Below, piece by piece: positions 26,063 to 34,297 of a stretch of 64,000 nt of DNA. The notes beneath the pieces were generated by a model. That model was not told the origin of the DNA. It searched no databases and worked only from the letters and a program-made list of their open reading frames with translations. The stretch is taken from positions 2,790,001-2,854,000 of the forward strand of contig NZ_RKQF01000001.1 of the NCBI RefSeq assembly GCF_003814875.1. The letters are read 5' to 3'. This DNA is from Streptomyces sp. Ag109_O5-1. GTDB lineage: Bacteria > Actinomycetota > Actinomycetes > Streptomycetales > Streptomycetaceae. The position numbers were made by a program, and so were the translations under genes. The number at the start of each line of letters is the position of its first letter. Position 1 is the stretch's first letter.

Positions 26063-26812
26063 ATGTACAACAAGCCCGTTCGCCCCGTCCTCGTGGTCAT
26101 CGCCCACGGCAGCCGTGATCCACGGCACGCGGCGACCGTGCACGCCCTGGTGCGGCGGGTACGGTCGCTGCGGCCCGGGCTGCGCGTGGAGACGGGCTTC
26201 CTGGACTTCAACATCCCGTCCGTGCACGGGGTGCTGGAGTCGCTGGCGGCAGAGGGCGTCCGGGACGTCGTCGCCCTCCCCCTCCTGCTCACCCGCGCCT
26301 TCCACGCGAAGGCGGACATCCCCGCCGTCCTGCGGGACGCGCCACCGCAGCTCCGTATCCGTCAGGCGGAGGTGCTCGGCCCGTCCCCGCTGCTGCTCTC
26401 GGCCCTGGAACGGCGGTTGTACGAGGCGGGGCTGACCCCCGCCGACAAGTCCTCGACCGGGGTCGTGCTGGCCTCGGCGGGGTCCTCCGACCCGGAGGCG
26501 ATCGCAGTGATCGCAGAAATCGCGCGGGAGTGGCGGCACACCGGCTGGTGCGCCGTGCGGCCTGCGTTCGCCTCCGCATCCCTCCCCCGCACCGAGGACG
26601 CGGTACGCGAACTCCGGGACCTCGGCTGCGCCCGGGTGGCGGTGGCACCGTACGTCCTCGCCCCCGGCTTCCTGCCGGACCGGATCGCGCGGGGCGCGGC
26701 GGAGGCGGACGTGCTGGCCGAGGTGCTCGGCCCGGCGCCGGAGGTGGCACGGCTGCTGCTGGAGCGGTACGACGCGGCACGCACCCCTGCCCTGACGGCC
26801 GTGGGGGCCTGA
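26063..26812 (+). CDS. Sirohydrochlorin chelatase (CbiX/SirB family)
   Basis: The 249-residue protein has the double CbiX-type fold. The N-terminal half opens VLVVIAHGSRDPRHAATVHA, with the catalytic His in A-H-G-S-R. VVALPLLLTRAFHAKADIP supplies the second conserved His. A degenerate second half has VVLASAGSSDPEAI and VAVAPYVLAPGFLPDRI. It inserts Fe2+ into sirohydrochlorin to make siroheme, the cofactor of SirA. Its place at the end of the operon supports that role over cobalt insertion. It begins 5 bp after ssuC. Confidence 0.9.
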   Translation: MYNKPVRPVLVVIAHGSRDPRHAATVHALVRRVRSLRPGLRVETGFLDFNIPSVHGVLESLAAEGVRDVVALPLLLTRAFHAKADIPAVLRDAPPQLRIRQAEVLGPSPLLLSALERRLYEAGLTPADKSSTGVVLASAGSSDPEAIAVIAEIAREWRHTGWCAVRPAFASASLPRTEDAVRELRDLGCARVAVAPYVLAPGFLPDRIARGAAEADVLAEVLGPAPEVARLLLERYDAARTPALTAVGA

Positions 26813-26881
26813 ACACTCTGGCTCTGGTCGGTGTTCGCGGTCCGGCGCTCCCCTGTGGCGTCGGACCGCGAACGGTCGGTC

Positions 26882-26914
26882 CACGGCAGGGCTCTCGCGA
26901 GCCTTCCTGCCGTG
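26882..26914. terminator. Hairpin after the sulfur operon
   Basis: CACGGCAGG (26882-26890) pairs with CCTGCCGTG (26906-26914), with an inner GCTC-TCGC-GAGC mini-stem. There is no U-tract, which is common for Streptomyces terminators. It lies 70 bp after the last gene of the block. Confidence 0.6.
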
Positions 26915-27018
26915 ACCGGCTCTTACTTCAGCGTCGGCCGCGGTGAAGGTGTCACACCTGGGGCTTTACCGGTTCGGTTTCCCAACGAGTTGTCCCTATT
27001 GGGTAGTTGAGTGCGCCC

Positions 27019-27057
27019 CCCTTGACCCTGCCCCTGGGACAAGGCCGAGGGTCAGGG
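27019..27057 (+). promoter_or_regulatory. MerR-style promoter/operator upstream of the transglutaminase-like gene
   Basis: CTTGACCCTG (27021-27030) is mirrored by GAGGGTCAGG (27047-27056); TGACCCT and AGGGTCA form a 7-bp inverted repeat with an 18-base spacer. A TTGACC -35 inside the left arm, followed by a long spacer containing the dyad, is the usual layout for MerR-family activated promoters. The ATG at 27059 comes immediately after, so the functional start may lie further downstream or the transcript may begin upstream. Confidence 0.45.
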
Positions 27058-27058
27058 C

Positions 27059-27913
27059 ATGGACAACCACCTGAAGCAGACGCCGTACAGCGATCCGGGC
27101 GACCTCGACACCGGGGGCCTGCCCCGCGATCCGCGCGCGCTCACCCGGATCGCCCGTGGGCTGATCGTCCACCGGATGGAGGGCGAACGGCTCGGGTACG
27201 ACATCCCCGAGGAGCGTCTGCACCACGACGGCGAGTCCCGCTACGTCCGGGAGATCCTGCGCATCCTGCGTGAGCGCAAGGACGCCCCGCTGACCGAGCA
27301 CCGCTCCTGCGACCAGCGGTTCGTCGGCACCTGCCGGGACTTCTCCCTGCTGCTGTGCGCGCTGCTGCGGGCGACCGGGACCCCGGCCCGCCTCCGGGCC
27401 GGCTACGGCACCTACTTCGTCGAGGGCTTCCACGACGACCACTGGGTGACCGAGTACCGGGCGGCGGACGGCAGTTGGCGGCTGGCGGACGCGCAGGTCT
27501 CCGCCGGCCTCTACGACGTGCCCTTCGATCCGCTGGACGTGCCCCGGGACCGGTTCGTGGTGGCGGGGCAGGCCTGGCGGGCCTGCCGGGCGGGCGAGGC
27601 CGACCCCGGGACGTTCGGGGTCTGGGCCGAACCCGGACTGCGGGGCCTGTGGCTGGTGCGCCGCAACGTGGTCCTGGACCTCGCCGCCCGGCACGGCACC
27701 GAACCACTGCCCTGGGACGGCTGGGGCCTGGCCACCCTGGCGGACGGCCCGCTCACGGGGGACGAACAGGCGCTGATCGACGCCGTGGCGGCCACCGACG
27801 ACCCGGCCGGACTGGACCGCCTCCACCGGGACCCGCGGCTCGCCGTACCGCGCGAGATCCTGTCACTGTCCCCCTTCCTCGGCCTGCGGAAGGTCACGCT
27901 CCCGGGGCGGTGA
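27059..27913 (+). CDS. Transglutaminase-like domain protein
   Basis: This 284-residue protein contains the transglutaminase/protease-like core. The catalytic Cys lies in FVGTCRDFSLLLCALLRATG at about residue 96. The His lies in DDHWVTEYRAADGSWRLADA and the Asp follows there. No signal peptide is present, so it is cytoplasmic. The family includes peptidases and peptide N-glycanase relatives; the reaction is unknown. The 3' end overlaps the DUF1697 gene on the other strand by 20 bp. A MerR-type dyad just upstream suggests inducible expression. Confidence 0.83.
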   Translation: MDNHLKQTPYSDPGDLDTGGLPRDPRALTRIARGLIVHRMEGERLGYDIPEERLHHDGESRYVREILRILRERKDAPLTEHRSCDQRFVGTCRDFSLLLCALLRATGTPARLRAGYGTYFVEGFHDDHWVTEYRAADGSWRLADAQVSAGLYDVPFDPLDVPRDRFVVAGQAWRACRAGEADPGTFGVWAEPGLRGLWLVRRNVVLDLAARHGTEPLPWDGWGLATLADGPLTGDEQALIDAVAATDDPAGLDRLHRDPRLAVPREILSLSPFLGLRKVTLPGR

Positions 27914-28445
27914 GCTCCACCAGCTTGACCACCGTGTTCCAGTTCCGGGTCGTGGCGATCAGTCGCTTGTTGACCCGGGGCCGGGACAGCGCCTCCGCCA
28001 GTTTGGAGCGGCCGAGGCCGTCCGGGGCGTACAGGTACAGCGCGCGGTCGCCCAGCCGGAACTCCTCCGGGAGGTGGGCCGCTGGGTCGATGTCCGCGAA
28101 GCGCTCCGGGGTGACCGGCGCGGAGAAGTAGGTGACGTGCAGCTGCTTGGCCTCCAGCTCGGCGGCCGGGAACGGGCAGGCCTCGGCGATCGCCTTGAGG
28201 TAGGCGTGGTCGCGGACGAGCGCGTCGACCGGGAAGCCGAACCGCTCCTCGATCGCCTCGGCCAGCTCCGCGGCCAGGGACTCGGCGTCCCCGTGGCCGG
28301 AGGCGAAGACGGCCTGCCCGCTCTGCAGATAGGTCTGGACGGATTCGTACCCGAGCCCGGTCATCAGACCGCGCAGCTCGGCCATCGGAAGCTTCTTCTT
28401 GCCGCCCACGTTGATCCCGCGCAGCAGCGCCGCATACGTCGTCAC
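27894..28445 (-). CDS. DUF1697 family protein
   Basis: The 183-residue protein matches the DUF1697 pattern. The N-terminus is TYAALLRGINVGGKKKLPMA. GYESVQTYLQSGQAVFAS, LYLYAPDGLGRSKLAEALS and the end TTRNWNTVVKLVEL (family T-x-R-N-W-N-T) follow. The fold is known but its biochemical role is not. Full length. It overlaps the transglutaminase-like gene tail to tail. Confidence 0.9.
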   Translation of the reverse strand: MTTYAALLRGINVGGKKKLPMAELRGLMTGLGYESVQTYLQSGQAVFASGHGDAESLAAELAEAIEERFGFPVDALVRDHAYLKAIAEACPFPAAELEAKQLHVTYFSAPVTPERFADIDPAAHLPEEFRLGDRALYLYAPDGLGRSKLAEALSRPRVNKRLIATTRNWNTVVKLVELTAPGA

Positions 28446-28827
28446 TCGAACACCTTAGAACGGCCGTCGTGCCCCGTGGGGGTGGGCACGAAGGCCGCGC
28501 CGGGCAACCCGGACTGCCCGAAACTCTGGCCGATCGGACCGGTCCGGATCAACTCCTACACGCACCTGTGACTTGTTCAACAAGGTTCTGTAATCACAAA
28601 GAGGACCCACGTCATCGGAAGGGACAGCCCTGATGATCACCCCCGAGACAGGGCGATAGGTGTAGGGGCCCGACATCCTCCTCGGCGACGAGAGCCGGCC
28701 GTCGTACTTCACCGGGCAGCACGACGAGTCCGGCTTGTCCGGCCCATACCTTCGAATCGAACGAAGAAAGTCGTGAAGAAACCGTGGCGGCCGGGGCCGC
28801 CACCGCACACGAGGGGGCAATCCCGTC
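28446..28827 (+). promoter_or_regulatory. Divergent control region between DUF1697 and MMPL genes
   Basis: This 382-bp stretch holds no recognisable gene but several palindromes. A hairpin CGTGCCC...GGGCACG spans 28468-28490. CGGGCA...TGCCCG lies at 28501-28520. CGGACCGGTCCG at 28535-28546 is perfect. CTTGTTCAACAAG at 28572-28584 has 6-bp arms around one base and resembles a TetR-type operator. An MMPL exporter is often under TetR control, but no TetR gene lies adjacent. Confidence 0.4.
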
Positions 28828-31074
28828 ATGGGGAACGGAGACACGCGGGTGCGGGGGCTGGCCGCCCGGGCCGGCGGCTGGAGCGCCCGGCACCGCTGGG
28901 CCGCCGTCGGTATATGGGTGCTGTTCGTGGTCCTGGCGATGGGACTCGGCTCGGCGGCCGGCCGGGTCGACGTCGACGAGAACGACCAGCTCAAGGGCGA
29001 GACCCACACCGCCGCGAGGATCATCGACGATGCGGGTATCAAGCGGCCGGCGAGTGAGACGGTTCTGGTCCAGGCGAGGGACGGCTCGGTCAGGGCGACG
29101 GACGCCGGATTCAAGGCAGCGGTCGCGGACGTCGTGAAGGCCGTCGACGGCACCGGCAAGGTCACGGACGTCACCTCGCCGTACGACACGGGGACGATCT
29201 CGAAGGACGGGCGCAGCGCGCTGGTGCAGTTCGACATGCGCGGCGACTCGGAGACGGCCGCCGACCGGGTCGGGCCGGTGCTCGACGCGGTGGCCGGGGT
29301 GCAGAAGGCGCACGGCACGCTGCGGATCGAGGAGATCGGCGGCGCCAGCATGAGCAAGCAGTACAAGGACGCCTTCGGCAACGACTTCCAGCAGGCCGAG
29401 TACTCCGCGGTCCCGGTGGCCTTCGGCATCCTGCTGATCGCCTTCGGCGCGCTGGTGGCCGCACTGCTGCCGGTCGGGCTCGCCATCACCGCGATCATGG
29501 CGACGATGGGCCTGATGGGCGTGGTCAGCCATCTGCAGCCGATGAGCGACACCGCCAACTCCGTGATGCTGCTGGTCGGTATGGCCGTCGGTGTGGACTA
29601 CTGCCTGTTCTATCTGCGCCGGGAGCGCGAGGAGCGGGAGGCCGGCCGGTCGGCGGGCGCCGCGCTGCGCATCGCAGCCGCCACCAGCGGCCGGGCGATC
29701 ATCGTCTCCGGTGTCACGGTGTGCGTGGCGATGGCGGGCATGCTGTTCACCGGGCTCCCCGAGTTCGAGGCGATGGGCCTGGCCTCGCTGATGGTGGTCG
29801 CGGTCGCCATGGTCGGCTCCGTGACCGTGCTGCCCGCGCTGCTCTCCCTGCTCGGCGAGCGGGTCGAGAAGGGCCGTATCCCCTTCCTGCGCCGTCGCAA
29901 GAGCAACCACGGCCCCTCCGAGAGCCGGTTCTGGACGGCCGTCCTGCGCGGTGTGCTCGCCAGGCCGCTGGTCTCCGTGGTCGTCGCGGTCGGTGCGCTG
30001 CTCGCGGTCGCCGCCCCCGCCCTCGGTATGAAGACCTCGCAGCTCACTCTGGACCAGGAGTTCGGCGACTCGCTGCCGATCGTGCAGACCTACGACCGGG
30101 TCAACCAGGCCTTCCCGGGCGGCTCCGAGCCCGCCGAGGTGGTCGTCAAGGCGAAGGACATCAACGCCCCCGAGGTCAGGCAGGCGTTGACCAACTTCAG
30201 GGAGCGGGCGATCAGTTCGGGGGCCTCGCGCGGGCCGGTCGACATCAAGCTGCACGACGCCCAGAACGTCGCCCTGATATCTGTGCCGCTGGTCGGCGGC
30301 TCCGACATGGACAAGGCCGGCCGGAGCCTGGAGAAGCTGCGCGACGAGGTGCGGCCGGCCACGCTCGGCAAGGTCGACGGCGTACAGGCCCCGGTGACCG
30401 GGAACGTCGCGGGCAACGAAGACTTCAACGACCAGCTGATGGGCTCGGTCGTCCCGGTCTTCGCCTTCGTGGTCGTGTTCGCCTTCCTCCTCATGCTGCT
30501 GTCGTTCCGCTCGCTGACGGTCGCGATCACCTCGATCGTCCTCAACCTGCTCTCGGTGGGCGCGGCCTACGGCGTCCTGGTCGCCGTCTTCCAGCACGGC
30601 TGGGGCGCCTCGCTGGTGGGTGCCCAGGGTGTCGGCGCGATCGTCACCTGGCTGCCGCTGTTCCTCTTCGTGATCCTGTTCGGCCTGTCGATGGACTACC
30701 ACGTGTTCGTGGTCTCCCGGATCCGCGAGGCCCGGCTGCGCGGCCGGTCCACGAAGGACGCGATCCAGCACGGGGTGGTCACCACGGCGGGAGTCGTCAC
30801 CAGCGCCGCCGTCATCATGGTCGCCGTGTTCGCGATCTTCGGCACCCTGTCCATGCAGTCCATGAAGCAGATGGGTGTGGGTCTGGCGGCCGCGGTCCTC
30901 ATCGACGCGACGGTCATCCGGGGCGTGCTGCTTCCGGCGGTGATGGCCCTGCTCGGCGAGCGCAACTGGTACCTGCCCAGCTGGCTGCGGTGGCTGCCGG
31001 ACATGACGCACGACGAGTCGCCGGAGCCGGTGGCGCGGGTGACGCGGGACGAGCCGGACCGGCTGCGCGTCTGA
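28828..31074 (+). CDS. MMPL family (RND-type) membrane transporter
   Basis: The 748-residue protein has the two-fold RND architecture. A first helix (AAVGIWVLFVVLAMGLGSAA) is followed by an external loop of about 150 residues. A helix cluster then contains GMAVGVDYCLFYLRREREER, and the plan is repeated with ILFGLSMDYHVFVVSRIREA. The GVDYCLFYL / LSMDYHVFV pairs, with Asp in the membrane, are MMPL hallmarks of proton-coupled transport. In actinobacteria these export lipids or drugs; the substrate is unknown. ATG at 28828 precedes the first helix. A strong terminator follows. Confidence 0.93.
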   Translation: MGNGDTRVRGLAARAGGWSARHRWAAVGIWVLFVVLAMGLGSAAGRVDVDENDQLKGETHTAARIIDDAGIKRPASETVLVQARDGSVRATDAGFKAAVADVVKAVDGTGKVTDVTSPYDTGTISKDGRSALVQFDMRGDSETAADRVGPVLDAVAGVQKAHGTLRIEEIGGASMSKQYKDAFGNDFQQAEYSAVPVAFGILLIAFGALVAALLPVGLAITAIMATMGLMGVVSHLQPMSDTANSVMLLVGMAVGVDYCLFYLRREREEREAGRSAGAALRIAAATSGRAIIVSGVTVCVAMAGMLFTGLPEFEAMGLASLMVVAVAMVGSVTVLPALLSLLGERVEKGRIPFLRRRKSNHGPSESRFWTAVLRGVLARPLVSVVVAVGALLAVAAPALGMKTSQLTLDQEFGDSLPIVQTYDRVNQAFPGGSEPAEVVVKAKDINAPEVRQALTNFRERAISSGASRGPVDIKLHDAQNVALISVPLVGGSDMDKAGRSLEKLRDEVRPATLGKVDGVQAPVTGNVAGNEDFNDQLMGSVVPVFAFVVVFAFLLMLLSFRSLTVAITSIVLNLLSVGAAYGVLVAVFQHGWGASLVGAQGVGAIVTWLPLFLFVILFGLSMDYHVFVVSRIREARLRGRSTKDAIQHGVVTTAGVVTSAAVIMVAVFAIFGTLSMQSMKQMGVGLAAAVLIDATVIRGVLLPAVMALLGERNWYLPSWLRWLPDMTHDESPEPVARVTRDEPDRLRV

Positions 31075-31090
31075 GCAACGCCCTCTGACA

Positions 31091-31128
31091 CAGGGCCCGT
31101 CGGTCTCCGGGGGAGCCGACGGGCCCTG
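31091..31128. terminator. Strong hairpin terminator after the MMPL gene
   Basis: CAGGGCCCGTCGG (31091-31103) and CCGACGGGCCCTG (31116-31128) form a perfect 13-bp stem with a 12-base loop that can itself pair (CTCC/GGAG). TTCTGTG follows. It serves the MMPL gene and could also stop transcription from the right. Confidence 0.85.
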
Positions 31129-31146
31129 TTCTGTGCGTACTGCCGC

Positions 31147-31349
31147 TCAGCGCTGGTAGCGGGCCAGGACCAGGTTGCCGTCCTTCTCCAGCCGGTGGCG
31201 GAGTTCGTCGATCCCGATGGCGCCGCTGTAGTACTCCTGGAGGGCCGGGGTGGCCACCTTGTCCTTCCACTCCGGGTAACCGCGGACCGTCTGGGCGGGG
31301 GCCGGGCTGAGGTGCCCGGCCAGGGCCGTGCCTGGACGATCTGCTGGCG
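31147..31349 (-). pseudogene. C-terminal remnant of a solute-binding protein (probable)
   Basis: Reading the minus strand, an open frame ends ...GYPEWKDKVATPALQEYY, then SGAIGIDELRHRLEKDGNLVLARYQR and a stop at 31147. The style (Y-P-E-W-x-D ... A-L-Q-E-Y-Y-x-G) resembles the end of extracellular sugar-binding proteins of ABC transporters. The frame runs straight into the IS200/IS605 right end at 31350 and no matching N-terminal part is found beyond the element. Most of the gene has therefore been lost. Family assignment is tentative. Confidence 0.4.
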
Positions 31350-31387
31350 TTGAAGTGTTCTCCCTCGCGAACGAGGAAGATTCCTGC

Positions 31388-32634
31388 CTACCTTGCGGTG
31401 GCGGGCTTGACGCCACGGGGACGCCTGACGACTGCCCTCCCGGCAGCCGGGGTGAGCGCGTGGCCCATCCGGTACAGGTGCAGGATGTTCCGGGCTGCGT
31501 TCCAGTCGGCGTTGCCGGACCATCCGCAGTCGGGGTTTTTGCACACGAACGTGGCCTGCTCTTCCCGACTGCCTGGTGTGGTGAAACCACAGGCTGAGCA
31601 GCGCAGGGAGGTGCCGGGGGCAGGGACCTTGTGCAGGGCGCCGCCGTGGCGGGCGGTCCTGTACGTCAGCATCGTCACGGTGCGGCCCCATGCCTCCTGA
31701 CTGATGGAGCGGTTCAGTTGAGCTGTTCGACCACGACAGTGCCGTACCGCTTGGCAATGTTGGTAGTGGTCTTGTGCTGCCAGTCAACGGCGCGGCGCGT
31801 GGCTTTTGCGCGGAGCTGCTTGATCTGGTCGTAGGTGTGCCGCAGGCGGTGGGAGGCCTTCTCCCCACGCCTGCGGTGCTGTTTACGCTGGGCGGCGCGT
31901 TGCTCCAGGCCAAGCAGCTTGGCCTTCTCCCGCGGGTTCAGCCACTTGTCCCGGTCGGCTGTCCCGTCGGGGAGGCGGGACAGGCGTCCGTGCTGGTGGT
32001 CGCCGTCGGAGAGGGCGAGGGGCAGGTTCACCCCGGCATCGATGGCGACCTCGGCTCCCTGGTGGGGCCTGGGCTCGGCTTCGAGGGTCTGAACGCGGAA
32101 GGCGATGTGCCAGCCGAGCGCGTCCTTGACCAGCCGCGCCCCGGTGATCCGGTTCTCCTTGTCGGCGCGCTTGCCCGCGGGAAGGTCCTTGGTCCAGCGG
32201 AACCGGACCCGCCCGATCTTGGGGATGTTGGCCATGCCCCAACGGCGGTGCACACGGGTGATGTTCAGGTCCCGCCCCTGCGGGATGTCTACGGACATCA
32301 CCGTGCGGATGCGAGCCTTGAAGTTCGGCGCGGCGGCGCGGCCGTCCCAGCAGTTCTTCCATGCCTGGAAGTACATCTTCAGTACCGCCTGCGCGGCCTG
32401 GGCAGGTAGGAATGCGAGCCAGTCGATCTCGCCTCGGGCCTGGCGGATCGCCGTGTCCGCCGCGGCCAGAGAACGCTTGTCCTTGGGCAGCATCGTCCAC
32501 CAGTCGTGCAGCACGTTCCACAGAGCGCGGGCCGCGTGCGCCTGGTCGTCCATGAGCCGGATCTGCGCGGGGGTCAGCGCGAGTCGGGCACGATGCCCGA
32601 ACTGCCTCTTCCTCCATACACGCTCCGTGCTCAC
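31388..32634 (-). pseudogene. tnpB: TnpB (RNA-guided nuclease, IS605 family), internally deleted
   Basis: The N-terminal 306 codons (32634-31714) include the RuvC motif EVAIDAGVNLPLALSDGDHQ and reach YGTVVVEQLN, the second catalytic motif with Glu, where a stop follows at once. In another frame the sequence resumes LNRSISQEAWGRTVTMLTYR and continues to the zinc finger (CSACGFTT ... CKNPDCGW) and the last RuvC motif NADWNAARNIL. About 25-30 codons normally lie between these blocks. A deletion between two similar CTCAAC/CTGAAC sites, leaving a frameshift, explains this. A functional TnpB is unlikely. Confidence 0.8.
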
Positions 32635-32660
32635 ACGTCGTCTGTAACCTGCATGTCCAT

Positions 32661-33017
32661 TTGGTTTTTCTCACTAAGTATCGGCGCAAGGCCATGACGG
32701 ACACCATGCTGACCAGGTGCGAGGAGATCATGCGGGAGGTCTGCCGGGACTTCGAGGCCGAGCTGATGCAGTTCAACGGAGAGGAGGACCACGTGCATCT
32801 CCTGGTGCACTATCCGCCCAAGGTCCAGCTCTCCAGACTGGTCAACTCCCTCAAAGGCGTCTCCTCCCGCTACCTGCGCAAGGAGTACGACGCGCACGTA
32901 CGCCGGTACCTGTGGGGCGGACATTTCTGGTCCGGCTCGGACTTCGCCGGAAGCTGCGGCGGGGCATCGCTCACCGTCGTACACCAATACATCGAAAACC
33001 AGCAGCGCCCCGCATGA
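32661..33017 (+). pseudogene. tnpA: TnpA, Y1 (HUH) transposase of IS200/IS605 type, start degenerate
   Basis: The 118 codons contain the HUH motif DHVHLLVHYPPKVQ, LKGVSSRYLRKEYD, HFWSGSDFAGSCGG and the catalytic Tyr in VVHQYIENQQRP. The C-terminus is complete. Upstream the frame continues SHVVCNLHVHLVFLTKYRRK, which is native family sequence. No ATG or GTG starts it there; TTG at 32661 or CTG at 32649 are the only candidates. The N-terminal 15 or so residues usual for the family are missing. It is divergent from tnpB across 26 bp. Confidence 0.7.
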
Positions 33018-33309
33018 CCTGACCAAGGGCAACAGCGCAGAACCTCACCCAAAAGCCGAGGGCAGAACAATATTGGGATGCCCTTCGCCTTGGCCGTGAA
33101 CGGGAGAGCACTGCGCAAGGCCAAAGGAAGATGCCGTCGCCGAAGGTCGCCGTCTATCAACTGCGCTGCGATACGCCCGTCAAGGCACCGCGCACCGCGG
33201 CCGACCTCCGTGGATGCGAGACTGACCGCCGGACGGCGGGAACAGGACGCCGTGTGCACCCGCACACGGCGGGCGCGTGGGCGCTGGGAATGGAGACCGG
33301 AGGCGGACG
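33018..33309. other. Gap after tnpA; left end of the IS and promoter of the phosphotransferase
   Basis: No gene is supported here. The first part should hold the left end of the IS (hairpin GGGCA...TGCCC at 33060-33083 around AATATT). The remainder shows no protein similarity in any frame and no trace of the solute-binding-protein gene found on the other side. GGAGGCGG just before 33310 is the ribosome-binding site of the next gene. Confidence 0.5.
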
Positions 33310-34173
33310 ATGGACGAGGCAAGGGCACGGGACGTACTGGCCGCGGCGGGTGTGCTGCCCGGTGCGGCGGCCGACGCCTCGCTCCTCGCCCTGGGCGAGA
33401 ACGCGGTGTTCGCCGCCGGGGACCTGGTGGTGAAGGTGGGCCGGGACGCCGAGCTCCTCGACCGGGCCCGGCGCGAGCTGGAGATCGCCGGGTGGCTGGC
33501 GGAGGCCGGCGTACCTGCCGTACGGGCCGCCGAGCCGGAGGCGTGGCTCGTCGAGGGGCACCCGGTGACCGTGTGGCACCGGCTGGCCGACCCGGTACGC
33601 CCCGCCGAGCCGCGCGATCTGGCCGAACTGCTGCTGATCGTGCACGCACTGCCCTCACCTCCCTTCGGATTGCCGCCCCGCGAGCTGCTGGGCGGTGTGG
33701 AGCGCTGGCTGCGGCTCGCCGGCGAGGCGATCGACCCCGGGGACGCGGCGTATCTGCGGGAGCGCCGGGACGGCTTCGCGGCGGCCGCGGCCGCGCTGAC
33801 GCCGCATCTGGCGCCGGGGCCGATCCACGGGGACGCGCTGCCCCGCAATGTGCACATCGGACCGGAGGGTCCGGTGCTGGTCGACCTGGAGACCTTCTCG
33901 TCGGACCTGCGCGAGCACGACCTGGTCGTCATGGCGCTGTCCCGGGACCGGTACGGGATGCCCGCCGAGGCGTACGCCTCGTTCACCGAGGCCTACGGGT
34001 GGGATGTGCGCGAGTGGGAGGGGTGCGGAGTGCTGCGCGGGGCCCGGGAGACGGCCAGCTGCGCATGGGTCGCCCAGCACGCACCGAGCAACCCGAAGGC
34101 ACTGGCGGAGTTCGAACGCCGAGTGGCGTCGCTACGGGAGGGCGACGAGTCGGTGCGGTGGTACCCCTTCTGA
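33310..34173 (+). CDS. Aminoglycoside phosphotransferase (APH) family kinase
   Basis: The 287-residue small-molecule kinase has the APH fold. GENAVFAAGDLVVKVGRD is the nucleotide loop with its Lys. GPIHGDALPRNVHIGPEG is the catalytic loop, with H-G-D and the downstream Asn. VLVDLETFSSDLREHDLV is the metal-binding Asp region. The family phosphorylates antibiotics, choline-like amines or sugars; the substrate is unknown. ATG at 33310 has GGAGG 7 bases upstream, and the alternative start at 33277 adds 11 residues of no similarity. Confidence 0.85.
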   Translation: MDEARARDVLAAAGVLPGAAADASLLALGENAVFAAGDLVVKVGRDAELLDRARRELEIAGWLAEAGVPAVRAAEPEAWLVEGHPVTVWHRLADPVRPAEPRDLAELLLIVHALPSPPFGLPPRELLGGVERWLRLAGEAIDPGDAAYLRERRDGFAAAAAALTPHLAPGPIHGDALPRNVHIGPEGPVLVDLETFSSDLREHDLVVMALSRDRYGMPAEAYASFTEAYGWDVREWEGCGVLRGARETASCAWVAQHAPSNPKALAEFERRVASLREGDESVRWYPF

Positions 34174-34297
34174 GCAGTAGCGCCCCCTAGAGGCGCTGGG
34201 GGTACCCCCGGCCGAAGGCTGGGGGAGGAACTGCGCGACCAGCCACGACGAAGCCGCAGACGACCGACGGCGCATCTCCGCACTTGGAGCGGAACGC
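34174..34297. repeat. Streptomyces dispersed intergenic repeats with hairpins
   Basis: Between convergent genes lie AGCGCC...GGCGCT (34179-34197), the palindrome GGGGGTACCCCC (34198-34209) and CCCCCGGCC-GAA-GGCTGGGGG (34205-34225), followed by GGAACTGCGCGACCAGCC. The same words recur at 40988-41030 and in part at 4826-4840. From memory they are among the commonest intergenic repeats in Streptomyces. They probably act as terminators for both neighbours. Confidence 0.65.

Larger units (their letters stand above)
31350..33083. mobile_element. Degenerate IS200/IS605-family element (divergent tnpA and tnpB)
   Basis: A single-strand-transposing element is recognised by a Y1 transposase gene and an opposing tnpB. 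The right end near 31350 has a subterminal hairpin CCTCG-CGAA-CGAGG and, on the tnpB strand, a TCAA sequence at the border like the cleavage site of IS608-type ends. The left limit is less sure; a GGGCA...TGCCC hairpin at 33060-33083 may belong to it. tnpB has an internal deletion and tnpA lacks a clear start, so the copy is probably inactive. Confidence 0.65.

Noticed and set aside
28612..31011. A 799-codon minus-strand open frame over the MMPL gene
   Set aside because: Extremely His/Asp/Gly/Arg-rich shadow; the plus strand encodes a clear transporter.
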